Translations under genes and position numbers: made by a program
Assembly: GCF_014230305.1 (NCBI RefSeq)
Contig: NZ_JACLAU010000001.1
Location: 62,001 to 126,000 of the forward strand
Reading direction: 5' to 3'
DNA from: Novosphingobium aerophilum
GTDB taxonomy: Bacteria; Pseudomonadota; Alphaproteobacteria; Sphingomonadales; Sphingomonadaceae
Length of the DNA stretch: 64,000 bases
Part shown: positions 25,752-36,295 of the stretch, piece by piece
Layout: each line of letters starts with the position of its first letter
Position numbering within the stretch: the stretch's first letter is position 1
The notes under the pieces: generated by a model
What the model saw: only the letters and a program-made list of their open reading frames with translations
Database searches by the model: none
What the model was told of the DNA's origin: nothing

Positions 25752-26750
25752 CTAGAGCGCGCCGTCTTCGCCGAGCAGGGCGAGCAGGGCGAAGCTCGCC
25801 AGCCAGTGCTCGCCCATGTAGTCGCCCGCGACATGGGGCAGGGCGGCGGCGACATGCTCGTCCGCCCGGCGCCGCAGCGGCTCGCGCAGCGTCTCGTCGT
25901 CGACCACCCCCGCGATCCGCCGCAGGCACCAGGCGCGGCTCAGGTTCAGCCCGTCGAGGTGGGCGATCTTGCCATCGCTGCGATCGGACACGGTGACCGG
26001 GCGGCATTCGCGGTCGATCCAGCCGTTGTCCACCACCAGCGCCCGGAACCAGGGGGTGAAGGTGGCAGGCGGACGGATGTCGGCCAGGAGCAGCGCTGCG
26101 GTCAGCACCGGGGAGAGGAACTCGTCTCCACCGGGCTCCCAGCCGCGATAATCGCGCCGATCGGCGAAGACGCGTTCGGCCCAGGTGTCGATCCGGGTCA
26201 CGAGGGCGGCGTCATGGTCCAGCGCCCAGCGGCGTGCCAGGATCAGGGCGAAAGCCGTGTTGCCATGGGTGCCGACCGTGATCGGATAGGTCAGCACGGC
26301 CAGGTAATCGTGCAGCCGCGCGGCGAAGGCCTTGGCCAGCGGGGCCAGCCGATCGCCCCAGGGCTGGTCCGGATGCCGCTCCGCCTCATGGTGAAGGGCA
26401 AGCAGCCAGCCCCAGCCATAGGGCCGTTCGAACCCCCGCGAACTCGGCCGATCCAGGTAGGCGCGCTCCACCGCGAGCTTGGCCGTGGTGAAGGTGTCTC
26501 CGGCCAGCGCGGCGATGGCGGCAGCTTCGGGCATCGCGGGATGCCGCCGCCGCAGGGTGAGCAGGGTCCACCAGCCGTGGACGCAGCTGTGCCAATCGTA
26601 GCTGCCGTAGAACACCGGATGGGCCAGACGCGGCGCGCGCACGTCGTCCTCGCCGTCCAGCACGTGATCGTCCTTGCAGGGATAGGGCCGGACCACGTGG
26701 CCCAGCGCGATCGCGGCGAAGTGACGGGCCAGGTCGGGGGTCAGGGTCAC
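25752..26750 (-). CDS. DUF2891 family protein
   Basis: A 332-residue soluble protein with no signal peptide, matching the DUF2891 family. Conserved-looking motifs include HPVFYGSYDWHSCVHGWWTL, GWGWLLALHHEAERH, THGNTAFAL, DYRGWEPGGDEFLSP and GDYMGEHWLASFALLAL; the pattern of aromatic and histidine residues suggests an all-alpha toroid-like enzyme fold. Its activity is unknown. The start is a GTG at 26748-26750 that overlaps the DUF979 stop (GTGA). Translational coupling to a 5-oxoproline permease and 5-oxoprolinase makes a role in pyroglutamyl metabolism likely but unproven. Confidence 0.85.
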   Translation of the reverse strand: MTLTPDLARHFAAIALGHVVRPYPCKDDHVLDGEDDVRAPRLAHPVFYGSYDWHSCVHGWWTLLTLRRRHPAMPEAAAIAALAGDTFTTAKLAVERAYLDRPSSRGFERPYGWGWLLALHHEAERHPDQPWGDRLAPLAKAFAARLHDYLAVLTYPITVGTHGNTAFALILARRWALDHDAALVTRIDTWAERVFADRRDYRGWEPGGDEFLSPVLTAALLLADIRPPATFTPWFRALVVDNGWIDRECRPVTVSDRSDGKIAHLDGLNLSRAWCLRRIAGVVDDETLREPLRRRADEHVAAALPHVAGDYMGEHWLASFALLALLGEDGAL

Positions 26751-27691
26751 AGCACGAAGGCTCCCACATAGATGATCGCCACGGTGCAGACCCACAGCGG
26801 CAGGGCGGTGCCAGCCTGCTGGCGGATCACCCCGTGGGGGTCGCGCAGCTCCAGCAGGGCGGCCGGGACGATGTTGTAATTGGCCGCCATCGGGGTCAGC
26901 AGGGTGCCGCAGAATCCGGCGAGCATGCCCCCGGCGCCGATCACCGCGGCGTGGCCGCCGTACTGTTCGACCAGCACCGGAATGCCGATCGCCGCGGCCA
27001 TCACCGGGAAGGCCGCGAAGGCATTGCCCATCACCATCGTGAACAGCGCCATGCCCAGGCCATAGACCACCACGGTGAGCAGGACCGAGCCCGGCGGGAT
27101 CACCGACCCGGCCAGCCCACCGATCAGCGGCCCGATCCCGGCGAGGGCGAAGACCGCGCCGAGCGCCGCCAGCATCTGCGGCATGATCGCCGCCCAGCCG
27201 ATCGAATCGAGCAGGCGCCCGCCCTCCTCGGCCGCGGCGACCGGTGGCGGCCGGAGCCATGCCAGGGTTGTGGCCAGGGCCACGACCACACCGATGCCGA
27301 ACAGGATCAGCGTCTCGTGCCGGGCCTCGAGCAGCCCGGTCCGGCCGAGCGGGGTATAGGTATAGGCGAGGGTTCCGCAGACCGCGGTGAGCGGGACGAT
27401 CAGGGCGGGCAGGAACAGCCGGTTGCCCAGCCGCTCGGACAGGTCCTGACGCTCGGCGGGGCCGGTCGTCGCGGGGGTGCTGCGCCGCAGCCGACCCGAA
27501 GCGGCCAGCGCCACCAGCCCCAGGACCAGCGCGCCATTGGCCAGGTCGGACATGTGGTCGCCCGCGAGGAAGCTGGTCGCCAGCAGCCCCCAGAACGCCG
27601 CATTGGCCCAGCGCCCGCCGCGCAGCGAGAGCAAGGCCCAGGTGCCGAAGACCAGGCCGGCCAGCGTGTAGAGTGCGGCATAGGTGATCAT
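26747..27691 (-). CDS. DUF979 permease subunit (5-oxoproline transporter)
   Basis: An integral membrane protein of 314 residues with about nine hydrophobic segments, matching DUF979. Typical features are the opening MITYAALYTLAGLVFGTW, FLAGDHMSDLANG, and the region GNAFAAFPVMAAAIGIPVL. DUF979 and DUF969 proteins are encoded side by side in many bacteria, often beside pyroglutamyl peptidase or 5-oxoprolinase genes, and are regarded as two halves of a 5-oxoproline transporter. The gene overlaps DUF969 by four bases at its start and DUF2891 by four at its end. Confidence 0.88.
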   Translation of the reverse strand: MITYAALYTLAGLVFGTWALLSLRGGRWANAAFWGLLATSFLAGDHMSDLANGALVLGLVALAASGRLRRSTPATTGPAERQDLSERLGNRLFLPALIVPLTAVCGTLAYTYTPLGRTGLLEARHETLILFGIGVVVALATTLAWLRPPPVAAAEEGGRLLDSIGWAAIMPQMLAALGAVFALAGIGPLIGGLAGSVIPPGSVLLTVVVYGLGMALFTMVMGNAFAAFPVMAAAIGIPVLVEQYGGHAAVIGAGGMLAGFCGTLLTPMAANYNIVPAALLELRDPHGVIRQQAGTALPLWVCTVAIIYVGAFVL

Positions 27692-28371
27692 TGGCCGCCC
27701 CCCGTGCCACCCCGGCCCAGGCGGCGATCGAAGCGCAGCAGGCGGCTGCCATGGATGGCGAAGGCGCAGAGCGCGCTCGGCACGGCCCAGAGCGATAGCT
27801 GCAGCGGAGTCAGGGCGTGTCCGGCGCTTTCGAACACGCCCTGGATCAGCAGGATCGAGGCGATCGCGAAGAAGATGTCCTCGCCGAAGAACAGGCCGAC
27901 ATTGTCGGTGGCCGCGGCCATGGCGCGGATCTGCTCGCGTTGCTCGGCGGACAGATCGCCATGGGTCTGGGCGGCGGCCGCTTCGGCCATCGGCGCGACC
28001 AGCGGGCGGACCGTCTGGGCATGGCCGCCAATGTCTTTCATGCCGAGCGCCGAGGTGATCTGGCGGAAGGCCAGGTACGCCACCAGCAGGCGCCCCAGCG
28101 AGGCGCCGCGCAGGGTCCGGACCAGGCTCTGCGCCCGCTGTTGCAGGCCGTGGCGTTCAAGCAACCCGATCAGCGGCAGGATGATCCAGGTGACCGAGAT
28201 GTAGCGGTTGTCGTTGAACGCCTTGCCCAGCGCCGCAACCACGGCGAGCGGCTCCAGCCCGGCGAGCAGGCCGGTCGCCAGCGCCGAGCAGACCACGACC
28301 AGCAGCGGATTGAGCCGGAGGGCAAAGCCGGCGATCACCATCACGATGCCGAGCAGCGGCCACAGGGTCAT
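27688..28371 (-). CDS. DUF969 permease subunit (5-oxoproline transporter)
   Basis: A membrane protein of 227 residues with five to six hydrophobic segments, matching DUF969. The motifs RLNPLLVVVCSALATGLLAG, VTWIILPLIGLLERHGLQ and the acidic loop TDNVGLFFGEDIFFA are typical. It is thought to work with the DUF979 partner as an inner-membrane 5-oxoproline transporter; the assignment rests on gene association known for these families. The ATG overlaps the 5-oxoprolinase stop as ATGA. Confidence 0.88.
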   Translation of the reverse strand: MTLWPLLGIVMVIAGFALRLNPLLVVVCSALATGLLAGLEPLAVVAALGKAFNDNRYISVTWIILPLIGLLERHGLQQRAQSLVRTLRGASLGRLLVAYLAFRQITSALGMKDIGGHAQTVRPLVAPMAEAAAAQTHGDLSAEQREQIRAMAAATDNVGLFFGEDIFFAIASILLIQGVFESAGHALTPLQLSLWAVPSALCAFAIHGSRLLRFDRRLGRGGTGGGQ

Positions 28372-31300
28372 GCCGGTTCCTTTCCGAAGCCGCCGCCGCC
28401 GGGCGTCAGGATGACGAAGCGATCGCCGGGGTTCATCTCGGCCGCGCCGGTTGCGCCCAGCTCCTCGCGGCGGCCGTCCGTCCGCTCCACCCAGTTGCGG
28501 CCGGGCTGGGCGGCTCCACCCCCCGCCAGCCCGGGCGGGGCGACGCGGCGGCGGTTGGCCAGGATGTTGGCGCGCATCGGGGCGAGGAAGGTGATCGCCC
28601 GCTCCACCCCGTCGCCACCGCGATGCGCCCCGGTCCCGCCCGAGCCGCGCCGGATGGCGAAACGGTCGAGCCGCACCGGCAGCCGGGTCTCGAGAATCTC
28701 GGGATCGGTCAGTCGGCTGTTGGTCATGTGGGTCTGGACCGCGCTGGTGCCGTCGTGATCCGGCCCGGCGCCGGACCCGCCGCAGATCGTCTCGTAGTAC
28801 TGGTGCTGCGCGTCGCCGAAGGTGAAGTTGTTCATCGTCCCCTGGCTCGGCGCCAGGCGGCCGGTCGCGGCGAACAGCGCGTCCGTCACCACCTGGCTGG
28901 TCTCGACATTGCCCGCCACCACTGCCGCCCCGGGCCGCGGGTTGAGCATCGAACCCTCGGGCACGATCAGCGTGATCGGGCGCAGGCAGCCGTCGTTCAT
29001 CGGAATCGCGTCGTCGATCAGGGTGCGCACCACGTACAGCGCGGCGGCGCGGGTGATCGACAGCGGGGCGTTGAAGTTGTCGGGCAGTTGCGCGCTGGTG
29101 CCGGTGAAGTCGAACACCGCCGAGCGCCGGGCGCGATCGATCCGGATCGCCACCTGCACGGTTGCGCCGTTGTCCATCGCATAGGCGAAGCGGCCTTCCT
29201 CAAGCCGGTCGAGCAGGCGCCGCACGCTCTCCTCGGCATTGGCCAGGACGTGATCCATGTAAGCCGCGACGGTTGCCGCGCCATGATCCCGCGCGGCGCC
29301 CTGCAGCAGCTCGGCGCCGCGGGTGCAGGCGGCCAACTGGGCGCGCAGGTCGGACAGGTTGCGATCCGGGCGGCGCGCCGGGAACGGGCCCGCGCCCAGG
29401 CGGGTGCGCATCCCGGCCTCGTCCAGCACCCCCGCGTCGACCAGCAGGGCATTGTCGATCAGCACGCCCTCCTCGGCGATCGTGCGGCTGTCCGGCGGCA
29501 TCGATCCCGGTGCGATCCCGCCGATGTCGGCATGATGCCCGCGCGCCGCGACGAAGGCGTCGGGTGTCGCGCTGCGTTCGTCATGGAACACCGGCATGAT
29601 CACGGTGATGTCGGGCAGGTGGGTCCCGCCGTGGTAGGGATCGTTCAGGACATAGGCGTCGCCGGGGCGGATTCCGCGCCCGTCGCGCCCGTCACCGCGT
29701 GTCGCGATCACCCGCGCCACGCTGTCCCCCATCGAGCCGAGATGGACCGGAATGTGCGGGGCATTGGCGATCAGCGCCCCGGTCCGGTCGAACAGGGCGC
29801 AGGAGAAATCGAGCCGCTCCTTGATGTTGACCGAGGTCGCGGTCGACTGGAGCACGGCGCCCATCTCCTCGGCGATCGCCATGAACAGGTTGTTGAACAC
29901 CTCCAGGCGCACCGGATCCACCGCGGTCCCGCCCGCCGGGGCCCGGGTCGCGGGCACGGCGCGGGTGAGGACCAGGCTGCCCTCGGCGGCGAGCTCGGCC
30001 GCCCACCCCGCCTCGATCACCGTGGTCGAGGCGGGATCGATCACCAGCGCCGGCCCGCGCACGACCTGCCCGGGGGCCAGCTCAGCGCGGGCGAAGCTTG
30101 GCCAGGATCCGGTCGCCTGCCCGGTCACGGCGGCCGGGGCGGGGGCAAGCCGCGCCAGACCGCCCGCCTGCCCACTCGCCTCGACCCGCAGGGCCTCGAC
30201 GACGATCGCCGCCCCGGCATCGGAGTAGCCGAACCGCTGCCGGTGGAGCGCCCGGAAGGCCCGGTCCATCTCCTCCGCCCCGTCGCAGGCGACGTCGAGC
30301 GTGCTGTCGCTGCCGGCGAAGCGCAGGCGGGCCGTGCGCCGCAGCTCGACCGCGGCGGGCGGCAGCCCCTGGTCGATCAGCGTCTGTCGCGCCAGGTCTT
30401 CCAGCCCGGCCAGCTCGGCGGAGAAGCTTTGCGTCAGCGGGCGCATCAGGCTGGCCTCGCGGATGGCCTTCACCGGGGCCAGGCCGATCCCGTAGGCCGA
30501 GAGGACCCCGGCCAGCGGGTGGACCAGCACGGTTTGCATCCCCAGGGCATCGGCGACGCGGCAGGCATGCTGACCGCCCGCACCGCCGAAGCAAGCCAGG
30601 GCATAGGTCGTCACGTCGTGCCCCTGGGCCACGCTGATCTTGCGGATGGCATGGGCCATGTTGTCGACCGCAATGGCCAGGAACCCCTCGGCAATGGCCT
30701 CCAGCGGCTGCGGCTCGGGCAGCAGCGCCGCCACCTCCGCCAGCCGCGCGACAGCGGCGGCGGGGTCGAGCGGCTGGTCTCCCTCCGGCCCGAACACGGC
30801 CGGGAACAGGCCCGGATCGATCCGGCCGAGGAACAGGTTGCAGTCGGTCACGGTCAGCGGCCCGCCCTTGCGGTAACAGGCTGGCCCCGGGTCCGCTCCG
30901 GCACTCTCCGGACCCACCCGGAAGCGGGCGCCATCGAACCGGCAGACCGATCCGCCGCCTGCCGCCACGGTGTGGATCTGCATCATCGGCGCGGCGATCC
31001 GCACCCCGGCGATCACGCTGTCCCCGGTCAGCTCATAGTGGCCGGCGTAATGGGTGACGTCGGTGCTGGTGCCGCCCATGTCGAACCCGATCAGACGGTC
31101 GTGGCCCAGCGGCGCGCTGGCCGCCACCATCCCGACCACCCCGCCCGCCGGCCCCGACAGGATCGCGTCCTTCCCGCGGAACGCATCGATATCGGCCAGC
31201 CCGCCGTTCGATTGCATGAAGCGCAGGCTGTCGCCCGGGGGCAGGCTGGCCCGCAGCCCATCGGTGTAGCGGCGCAGCACGGGCGAGAGATAGGCATCGA

Positions 31301-31913
31301 CCACGGTGGTGTCGCCGCGGGGAATCAGCCGGATCAGCGGGGCGACCTCGTGGCTGACGCTGACCTGGGCAAAGCCCAGCTCGCGGGCGATGGCCGCCAC
31401 GCGGGCCTCGTGATCGCGGTGCAGCCAGCCGTGCAGCAGGACGATGGCCAGCGCGTCGAACCCGTCGCTCCGCAGCGCAGCAAGGGCGGCCCGGGTGCCG
31501 GCCTCGTCCAGCGGGCACAGCATCGTGCCATCGGCGCCGACGCGTTCGGTGATCTCGATCACCCGTTCGGGCAGTTGCTCGGGCAGGACGATGTGCCGCG
31601 CGAAGATCGCGGGGCGGGCCTGGGTGCCGATCCGCAGCGCATCGCCGAACCCGCGGGTGATCGCCAGGGCCAGCCGTTCGCCCCGCCGTTCGAGCAGGGC
31701 GTTGGTCGCCACCGTGGTGCCGATGCGGAACTCGGCAATCGGCCCGGCGCCATGCCGCGCCATCAGCCGCCGCACCGCCTCGCTGGCGGCATCGGGATAG
31801 GCGGCGGGGTTGTGCGACAGCAGCTTCTCGGTGACCAGCCGGCCGTCCGGCGTCGTCGCCACGACATCGGTGAAGGTGCCGCCGCGATCCACCGCGAAGC
31901 GCCAGGCTGTCAT
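28368..31913 (-). CDS. 5-oxoprolinase, fused HyuA-HyuB type
   Basis: An ATP-dependent enzyme of 1181 residues that opens 5-oxo-L-proline (pyroglutamate) to L-glutamate, or a close hydantoinase relative. The N-terminal half is the HyuA-type ASKHA ATPase ([11 protein letters not shown] near residue 9, [22 protein letters not shown]). The C-terminal half, from about residue 665 ([21 protein letters not shown]), is the HyuB-type domain with [20 protein letters not shown] and [15 protein letters not shown]. Full-length fusion and length match eukaryotic-type OPLAH. Coupling to DUF969/DUF979 supports pyroglutamate as substrate. ATG at 31911-31913 is the first plausible start. Confidence 0.93.
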   Translation of the reverse strand: MTAWRFAVDRGGTFTDVVATTPDGRLVTEKLLSHNPAAYPDAASEAVRRLMARHGAGPIAEFRIGTTVATNALLERRGERLALAITRGFGDALRIGTQARPAIFARHIVLPEQLPERVIEITERVGADGTMLCPLDEAGTRAALAALRSDGFDALAIVLLHGWLHRDHEARVAAIARELGFAQVSVSHEVAPLIRLIPRGDTTVVDAYLSPVLRRYTDGLRASLPPGDSLRFMQSNGGLADIDAFRGKDAILSGPAGGVVGMVAASAPLGHDRLIGFDMGGTSTDVTHYAGHYELTGDSVIAGVRIAAPMMQIHTVAAGGGSVCRFDGARFRVGPESAGADPGPACYRKGGPLTVTDCNLFLGRIDPGLFPAVFGPEGDQPLDPAAAVARLAEVAALLPEPQPLEAIAEGFLAIAVDNMAHAIRKISVAQGHDVTTYALACFGGAGGQHACRVADALGMQTVLVHPLAGVLSAYGIGLAPVKAIREASLMRPLTQSFSAELAGLEDLARQTLIDQGLPPAAVELRRTARLRFAGSDSTLDVACDGAEEMDRAFRALHRQRFGYSDAGAAIVVEALRVEASGQAGGLARLAPAPAAVTGQATGSWPSFARAELAPGQVVRGPALVIDPASTTVIEAGWAAELAAEGSLVLTRAVPATRAPAGGTAVDPVRLEVFNNLFMAIAEEMGAVLQSTATSVNIKERLDFSCALFDRTGALIANAPHIPVHLGSMGDSVARVIATRGDGRDGRGIRPGDAYVLNDPYHGGTHLPDITVIMPVFHDERSATPDAFVAARGHHADIGGIAPGSMPPDSRTIAEEGVLIDNALLVDAGVLDEAGMRTRLGAGPFPARRPDRNLSDLRAQLAACTRGAELLQGAARDHGAATVAAYMDHVLANAEESVRRLLDRLEEGRFAYAMDNGATVQVAIRIDRARRSAVFDFTGTSAQLPDNFNAPLSITRAAALYVVRTLIDDAIPMNDGCLRPITLIVPEGSMLNPRPGAAVVAGNVETSQVVTDALFAATGRLAPSQGTMNNFTFGDAQHQYYETICGGSGAGPDHDGTSAVQTHMTNSRLTDPEILETRLPVRLDRFAIRRGSGGTGAHRGGDGVERAITFLAPMRANILANRRRVAPPGLAGGGAAQPGRNWVERTDGRREELGATGAAEMNPGDRFVILTPGGGGFGKEPA

Positions 31914-32029
31914 TGTGCTCGATCCTCGCCGCCATGGCCGCCCGACGGGACGCGCGGCTCCGGATCGCCGGACCTAGGCGCTCGGCGCCCCCGCTGTCCA
32001 GACCCGGAGCCGGATGATCGGCCGGATGG

Positions 32030-32530
32030 TCAGTCTGCGGACCCGTCGCGGCCGAACGGCGCGTTCAGCCGCACGATCGTGACGTTCAGACAGGCCGCGA
32101 AGCTGACCCAGGCGAGGTAGGGAACGATCAGCCAGGTGGCCAGCACCGAATAGGGCCGCAGGCCGATGGTCAGCGCCAGCACCGAAACCCACAGGAAGGG
32201 CACTTCGACCAGGGCCCAGTCCGGCCGGCGGCGGGTGAAGAACAGCGGCGACCAGAGGAAGTGGAACACGAAGTTGGTGGCGAACAGGGCCGCCACGGTC
32301 ATCCGACCCGCCTCGTCGGTGGCGCCGTTCCAGGCCAGCACCGCGGCCCAGGCGGCCAGGCCCAGGATCACGGTCCAGGCCGGCCCGAACAGCCAGTCCG
32401 GCGGCTGCCAGGCGGGCTTGCGCAGATTGCGGTACCAGGGCCCGATCTCGGTGAGGATGCCTCCGGCAAAGCCGAGGATGACCGCCCAGAGGACGGCCGC
32501 GATGACATGGGGTGCTGGCATCCGGCCCAT
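32030..32530 (-). CDS. tspO: TspO/MBR family membrane protein
   Basis: A five-helix inner-membrane protein of the translocator-protein family that binds porphyrins and in bacteria tunes tetrapyrrole or stress responses. The family signature is clear: WYRNLRKPAWQPPDWLFGPAWTVIL, WNG, FATNFVFHFLWSPLFF, LIVPYLAWVSFAACLNVTI. About 166 residues, the usual size. ATG at 32528-32530 is used; ATG at 32519-32521 is equally possible and an upstream GTG at 32554 would extend it by eight residues. It stands alone between the 5-oxoprolinase and ketopantoate-reductase-like genes. Confidence 0.93.
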   Translation of the reverse strand: MGRMPAPHVIAAVLWAVILGFAGGILTEIGPWYRNLRKPAWQPPDWLFGPAWTVILGLAAWAAVLAWNGATDEAGRMTVAALFATNFVFHFLWSPLFFTRRRPDWALVEVPFLWVSVLALTIGLRPYSVLATWLIVPYLAWVSFAACLNVTIVRLNAPFGRDGSAD

Positions 32531-32594
32531 ATGGGGATGACAGGGCTCCGGCACAACGTGCGCCAGCGGGCAATGGCCGGGCTTGCGCCGTTTG

Positions 32595-33593
32595 TCACAC
32601 GTCCGGGTACAGCCCGCGCGTCCGGGCGAACAGGCGGGTCAGGCCGGTCAGCGCGTCGAGGCAGGGCGTGGCGATGCCCAGCGCCACGGCGATCTCGCGC
32701 GGGGCGGAGAGCAGCAGGTCGATCTCGAGCGGGCGGCCCGCATCGACGTCCTGCAGCATCGAGGTGCGGAAGGCGCCCAGCTGACGGGTCACCGCACACC
32801 GATCCTCGCCCCGCTCGGTGATGGCACAGCCGATCCGGTCCCCGATCGCCCGCGCCTCTTCCATCACCGCCAGCACGAAGCCGCCGACCAGGTCGTCGTC
32901 CAGGATGCGGTCGCAGGTCGCGCCGGTGAACGCCGAGATCGGGTTCATCGTCATGTTGCCCCACAGCTTGTACCAGATCGCCTGGCGGATGTTGTCGCTC
33001 AGCTCGATCGTGAAGCCGCATTCGGCCAGGGTTTCCGCCAGCGCCTGCAGCCGTGGCCCGGCCGGGCCGAACGGCGCGCCCAGGATCAGCCGGTTGCCCG
33101 CCTTGTGCACGGCATGACCCGGCCCCGCCGAGCCCACCGAGGCATGGACCACAGCCCCGACCACCAGGTCCAGCGGGAGGGCTGCCGCAATCGTTCCGGC
33201 AGGATCGACGCTCGTCAGGGGCATGGGGTCAAGCGGCAGCGGTGAATGGTCCCCGGACCCGCCCAGCATGAACCACCAGGGCACCCCGTTCATGGCGGGA
33301 ACGATCAGCGTGTCGGGCCCGATCAGCGGGGCGAGCTGTCCGGCCAGATCGATCAGGGCATTGCCCTTGACCGCGATCAGCACGGCATCCTGGGGGCCGA
33401 GATCCTCTGCCCGGTCGCTCGCGCGGACCGGGGCGCCAATCCTCTCCCCGTCAAGATCGAGCCGCAGGCCGTCGCGCGCCACGGTGGCCAGGGTCTCACC
33501 CCGGGCCAGCACGCTCACCTCGTGCCCGGCCGCCGCGATCCGCGCTCCCAGCCAGGTGCCGATTGCACCCGCCCCGACGATGGCGATCCTCAT
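32595..33593 (-). CDS. Ketopantoate reductase family protein
   Basis: A 332-residue NADPH-dependent 2-dehydropantoate 2-reductase family enzyme. The N-terminal motif is IVGAGAIGTWLG, followed by AVKGNAL with the catalytic-lysine region, NGVPWW, and the C-terminal domain segment YKLWGNMTMNPISAFTG that carries the conserved lysine and asparagine. It could be PanE in pantothenate synthesis, but many paralogues act on other 2-keto acids, and no other coenzyme-A genes are near. ATG at 33591-33593 begins at the Rossmann strand. Confidence 0.88.
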   Translation of the reverse strand: MRIAIVGAGAIGTWLGARIAAAGHEVSVLARGETLATVARDGLRLDLDGERIGAPVRASDRAEDLGPQDAVLIAVKGNALIDLAGQLAPLIGPDTLIVPAMNGVPWWFMLGGSGDHSPLPLDPMPLTSVDPAGTIAAALPLDLVVGAVVHASVGSAGPGHAVHKAGNRLILGAPFGPAGPRLQALAETLAECGFTIELSDNIRQAIWYKLWGNMTMNPISAFTGATCDRILDDDLVGGFVLAVMEEARAIGDRIGCAITERGEDRCAVTRQLGAFRTSMLQDVDAGRPLEIDLLLSAPREIAVALGIATPCLDALTGLTRLFARTRGLYPDV

Positions 33594-33696
33594 GCCCGCA
33601 ATCCCCCACCAGCGCCGCTCCTGCCGAGGAGCGGCGCATCCGCTGGGCCCTGGCCTACAGCAGGCGGGCAGGCAAGGCCCATGGCTGTCTTCGGGG

Positions 33697-36267
33697 TCAG
33701 CGGGTGAACGTCCCCGCCAGCGCCAGGTCGGCCGGCGCCGACGAGGTGCCGAGCCAGACCTTGAACGTGCCCTGCGGGATCACCCAGCGCTTCTCGGCCT
33801 CGTTCCAGACCGACAGCGGGTGATGGCTCGCGCCCGGATCAAGCGTGATCGCCGCCTCGCCCGAGGCGCCGGGTGCGAGGTCCAGGCGGGCGAAGCCGAT
33901 CAGGCGCTTCGGCGGCTGCGGCAGGCCCGGGGCAGGCGGCAGGGTGACGTAGGCCTGGACCACCTGGGCCCCGGTGCGCGGGCCGGTGTTGCTCACGCGG
34001 ACCCGGGCCGTCCAGGTCCCCTTGGCGGCATCGGCCTCCAGCCGCGGCTGCCCCAGGGCGAAGCGGGTGTAGGACAGGCCATGGCCGAACGGGAAGGCGA
34101 CGCAGGGATTGCGCCCGGCCACCACGCCGCAGCGACCGTCCGCGTTGGCGTCATACCAGCGGTAGCCGATCGCGAGCCCTTCGCTGTAGGTCACGGTCTG
34201 GGTCTTGCCATCGGACCCGACCACGCCGGGGAACTGGGCGGCGGTTATCCGGTCGAGGAAGCCCTTGCCCGTCAGGGGGATCGTCACCGGGAGCTTGCCG
34301 GCCGGATTGGTCCGCCCGAACAGGGCATCGGCGACGATGTTGCCGTCCTCCTGTCCGGGCAGCCAGGCCTCCAGGATCGCCGGGCCGCGCGGGCCGACCA
34401 GGCTGGCCGGCAGGGACGGACCGGCGTTGTCCTTGAGCACCAGCACCGACTTGGCGGCCATGGTCCGGCCCGAGGTGGAGCGCGCCGCCATCAGGGCGGC
34501 GATCATGTCGGTGGTGCGGCTGTTCCTGGCGACGTTATCGCCGGTCGTCGTCGCGATGTGGTTCGAGCGGCGGGCGTACCAGTCGAGGGTGCTGCCAGCG
34601 GCGGCGGGCGCCGCGAGCTGGTGGCCGCTGGCATCGGTGAAGGTGGCGCGATCGGCCCCTTCCTCGGCCACGGTGCCGGCCATGATCACCACCGCCTCGG
34701 CCTTGCCCGCCAGCGCGAGCACCTCGGCGAAGCTGGCCGGTTTGCCGTCGACCGTCGCCGTGCGGTTGTCATCGTCAACCAGCACCAGTTGCGCCCGGCT
34801 GCCATCGGTCATGGCCTGACGCAGGCCGTCGATCGGCGCGACCGTGTAGTTCGGCACGACGTCCGAACTGCCGCCGCCACCGCCCATCGGTTCCCCGACG
34901 ACCGATCCTCCGGCTACGGCCTGCTGGGCATAGACCTGGCTGGCCTTGCCGATCAGCACCACCGACCTGGCGGCAGGGTTCAAGGGCAGCGCGCCATTGT
35001 TCTGCAGCAGCACCACCGACCGCGCGCCGATCTCGCGCGCGGCCTTGCCGCCGGCCGCGAAGTCGATCGGCTGGTGCACCACCGGGCGATCGAAGATCCC
35101 GGCCTTGAACATCTGGGTGAACCGCCGCACCAGCGCCGTATCGACCTGCGCCTCGTTGAGCGCCCCGCTGCCCAGTGCGCCGCTGATCTTTTCCGGGGCC
35201 CAGTGGATCGGCAGGGGCATCTCGTGGTCCAGCCCGTTGGCGAGGGTGGCGACCGTGCTCTTGGTGGCGAAGAAGTCCGACTGGACATAGCCGCTGAACT
35301 TCCAGTCGCCGCGCAGCACGTCGGTCAGCACTTCGCGGTTCTCGCAGGCCGACTGGCCGTTGAGATAGTTGTACGAGCACATCACCGCGGCGACCTTGCC
35401 ATCCTTCACGGCCATCTCGAAGGGCAGGAGATAGAGCTCGCGCAGGGCCTGGCGATCGACCGTCTCCTGGATCTGCATCCGGTTGGTCTCCTGCTCATTG
35501 GCCACGTAATGCTTGACCATGGCGATCAGGCCGCGGTCCTGGATCGCCTTGATCTCGGCCGTGGCCATGGCCCCGGCAAGGTAAGGGTCCTCGCCGAAAT
35601 ACTCGAAATTGCGGCCCAGGATCGGCAGGCGCGCCAGGTTGACCCCCGGCGCCTCGAACACGTGCAGGCCCAACTGGTTCATCTCGTTGGCGATCACTTC
35701 GCCGAACCGGGCGGCGACCGCCGGATCGAAGGTGGCCGCCACGGCCGTGGCCGAGGGCAGGGCGGTGGCCTTGGCCGAGCTGGGGTGGCCATAGGCGGCC
35801 GAAATCACCCCGAAGCCCGGAATGGTCAGCGGCTTGTTCGCCACCTCGGGCGAGACGCAGTCGTTCTGGCCGAGCCCGACCGGGCCGTTGGTGATGCGGA
35901 ACGTGGGGATGTTGAGCGCCGCGATCGCGCTGACATGGCGACCGCCGAAGCATTGCGGCAGCTCGGGCAGGATCTCGGGCTTGGCCCCGGTGAGCTGCTG
36001 CAGCTTCTGCGGCAGGGTCATCGCGGCGACCAGCATCTTGGCACGGCGGTTGGCGACCGCCTCGCGCCCGGCGTCACCGGCCGCGGCGGCCTGTTCGGCC
36101 ACGATCGCCGGGGTCATCCACGGGTTGACCGGCGCCGGAACCGCCGTGGCAGCCGGAGCCGCTGCGGGAATCGCGGCAGGAACCGGGGCGGGGGCCGCGG
36201 CCGCGAGGGGGCTCGCGATCGCGGCACAAGCCAACAGGGCGGCCCGGAAGGGGATTGTCGCAGCCAT
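33697..36267 (-). CDS. Exported glycoside hydrolase family 3 (beta-glucosidase-like)
   Basis: An 856-residue periplasmic beta-glycosidase. A signal peptide (about 1-24, ending SPLAAAA) is followed by a Pro/Ala linker, the GH3 N-terminal barrel with the nucleophile aspartate in GYVQSDFFAT and HYVANEQE, the alpha/beta C-terminal domain, and a fibronectin-III-like domain (RVSNTGPRTGAQVVQAYV) ending in LAGTFTR. It would release terminal beta-linked sugars, such as glucose or xylose, from oligosaccharides. ATG at 36265-36267 follows GGAGAG; a TTGGTAAGACCGA box lies 29 bases upstream, similar to that before manD, suggesting shared sugar control. Confidence 0.94.
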   Translation of the reverse strand: MAATIPFRAALLACAAIASPLAAAAPAPVPAAIPAAAPAATAVPAPVNPWMTPAIVAEQAAAAGDAGREAVANRRAKMLVAAMTLPQKLQQLTGAKPEILPELPQCFGGRHVSAIAALNIPTFRITNGPVGLGQNDCVSPEVANKPLTIPGFGVISAAYGHPSSAKATALPSATAVAATFDPAVAARFGEVIANEMNQLGLHVFEAPGVNLARLPILGRNFEYFGEDPYLAGAMATAEIKAIQDRGLIAMVKHYVANEQETNRMQIQETVDRQALRELYLLPFEMAVKDGKVAAVMCSYNYLNGQSACENREVLTDVLRGDWKFSGYVQSDFFATKSTVATLANGLDHEMPLPIHWAPEKISGALGSGALNEAQVDTALVRRFTQMFKAGIFDRPVVHQPIDFAAGGKAAREIGARSVVLLQNNGALPLNPAARSVVLIGKASQVYAQQAVAGGSVVGEPMGGGGGSSDVVPNYTVAPIDGLRQAMTDGSRAQLVLVDDDNRTATVDGKPASFAEVLALAGKAEAVVIMAGTVAEEGADRATFTDASGHQLAAPAAAGSTLDWYARRSNHIATTTGDNVARNSRTTDMIAALMAARSTSGRTMAAKSVLVLKDNAGPSLPASLVGPRGPAILEAWLPGQEDGNIVADALFGRTNPAGKLPVTIPLTGKGFLDRITAAQFPGVVGSDGKTQTVTYSEGLAIGYRWYDANADGRCGVVAGRNPCVAFPFGHGLSYTRFALGQPRLEADAAKGTWTARVRVSNTGPRTGAQVVQAYVTLPPAPGLPQPPKRLIGFARLDLAPGASGEAAITLDPGASHHPLSVWNEAEKRWVIPQGTFKVWLGTSSAPADLALAGTFTR

Positions 36268-36295
36268 GGAATCACTCTCCGTTGTGTCGGATTTT

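Noticed and set aside
28623..32120. Very long plus-strand open frame (over 1100 codons) opposite the 5-oxoprolinase
   Set aside because: Composition is Gly/Arg/Asp/His-rich with no domain pattern; it is an antisense shadow caused by high GC3 in the true gene, which carries clear HyuA/HyuB motifs.
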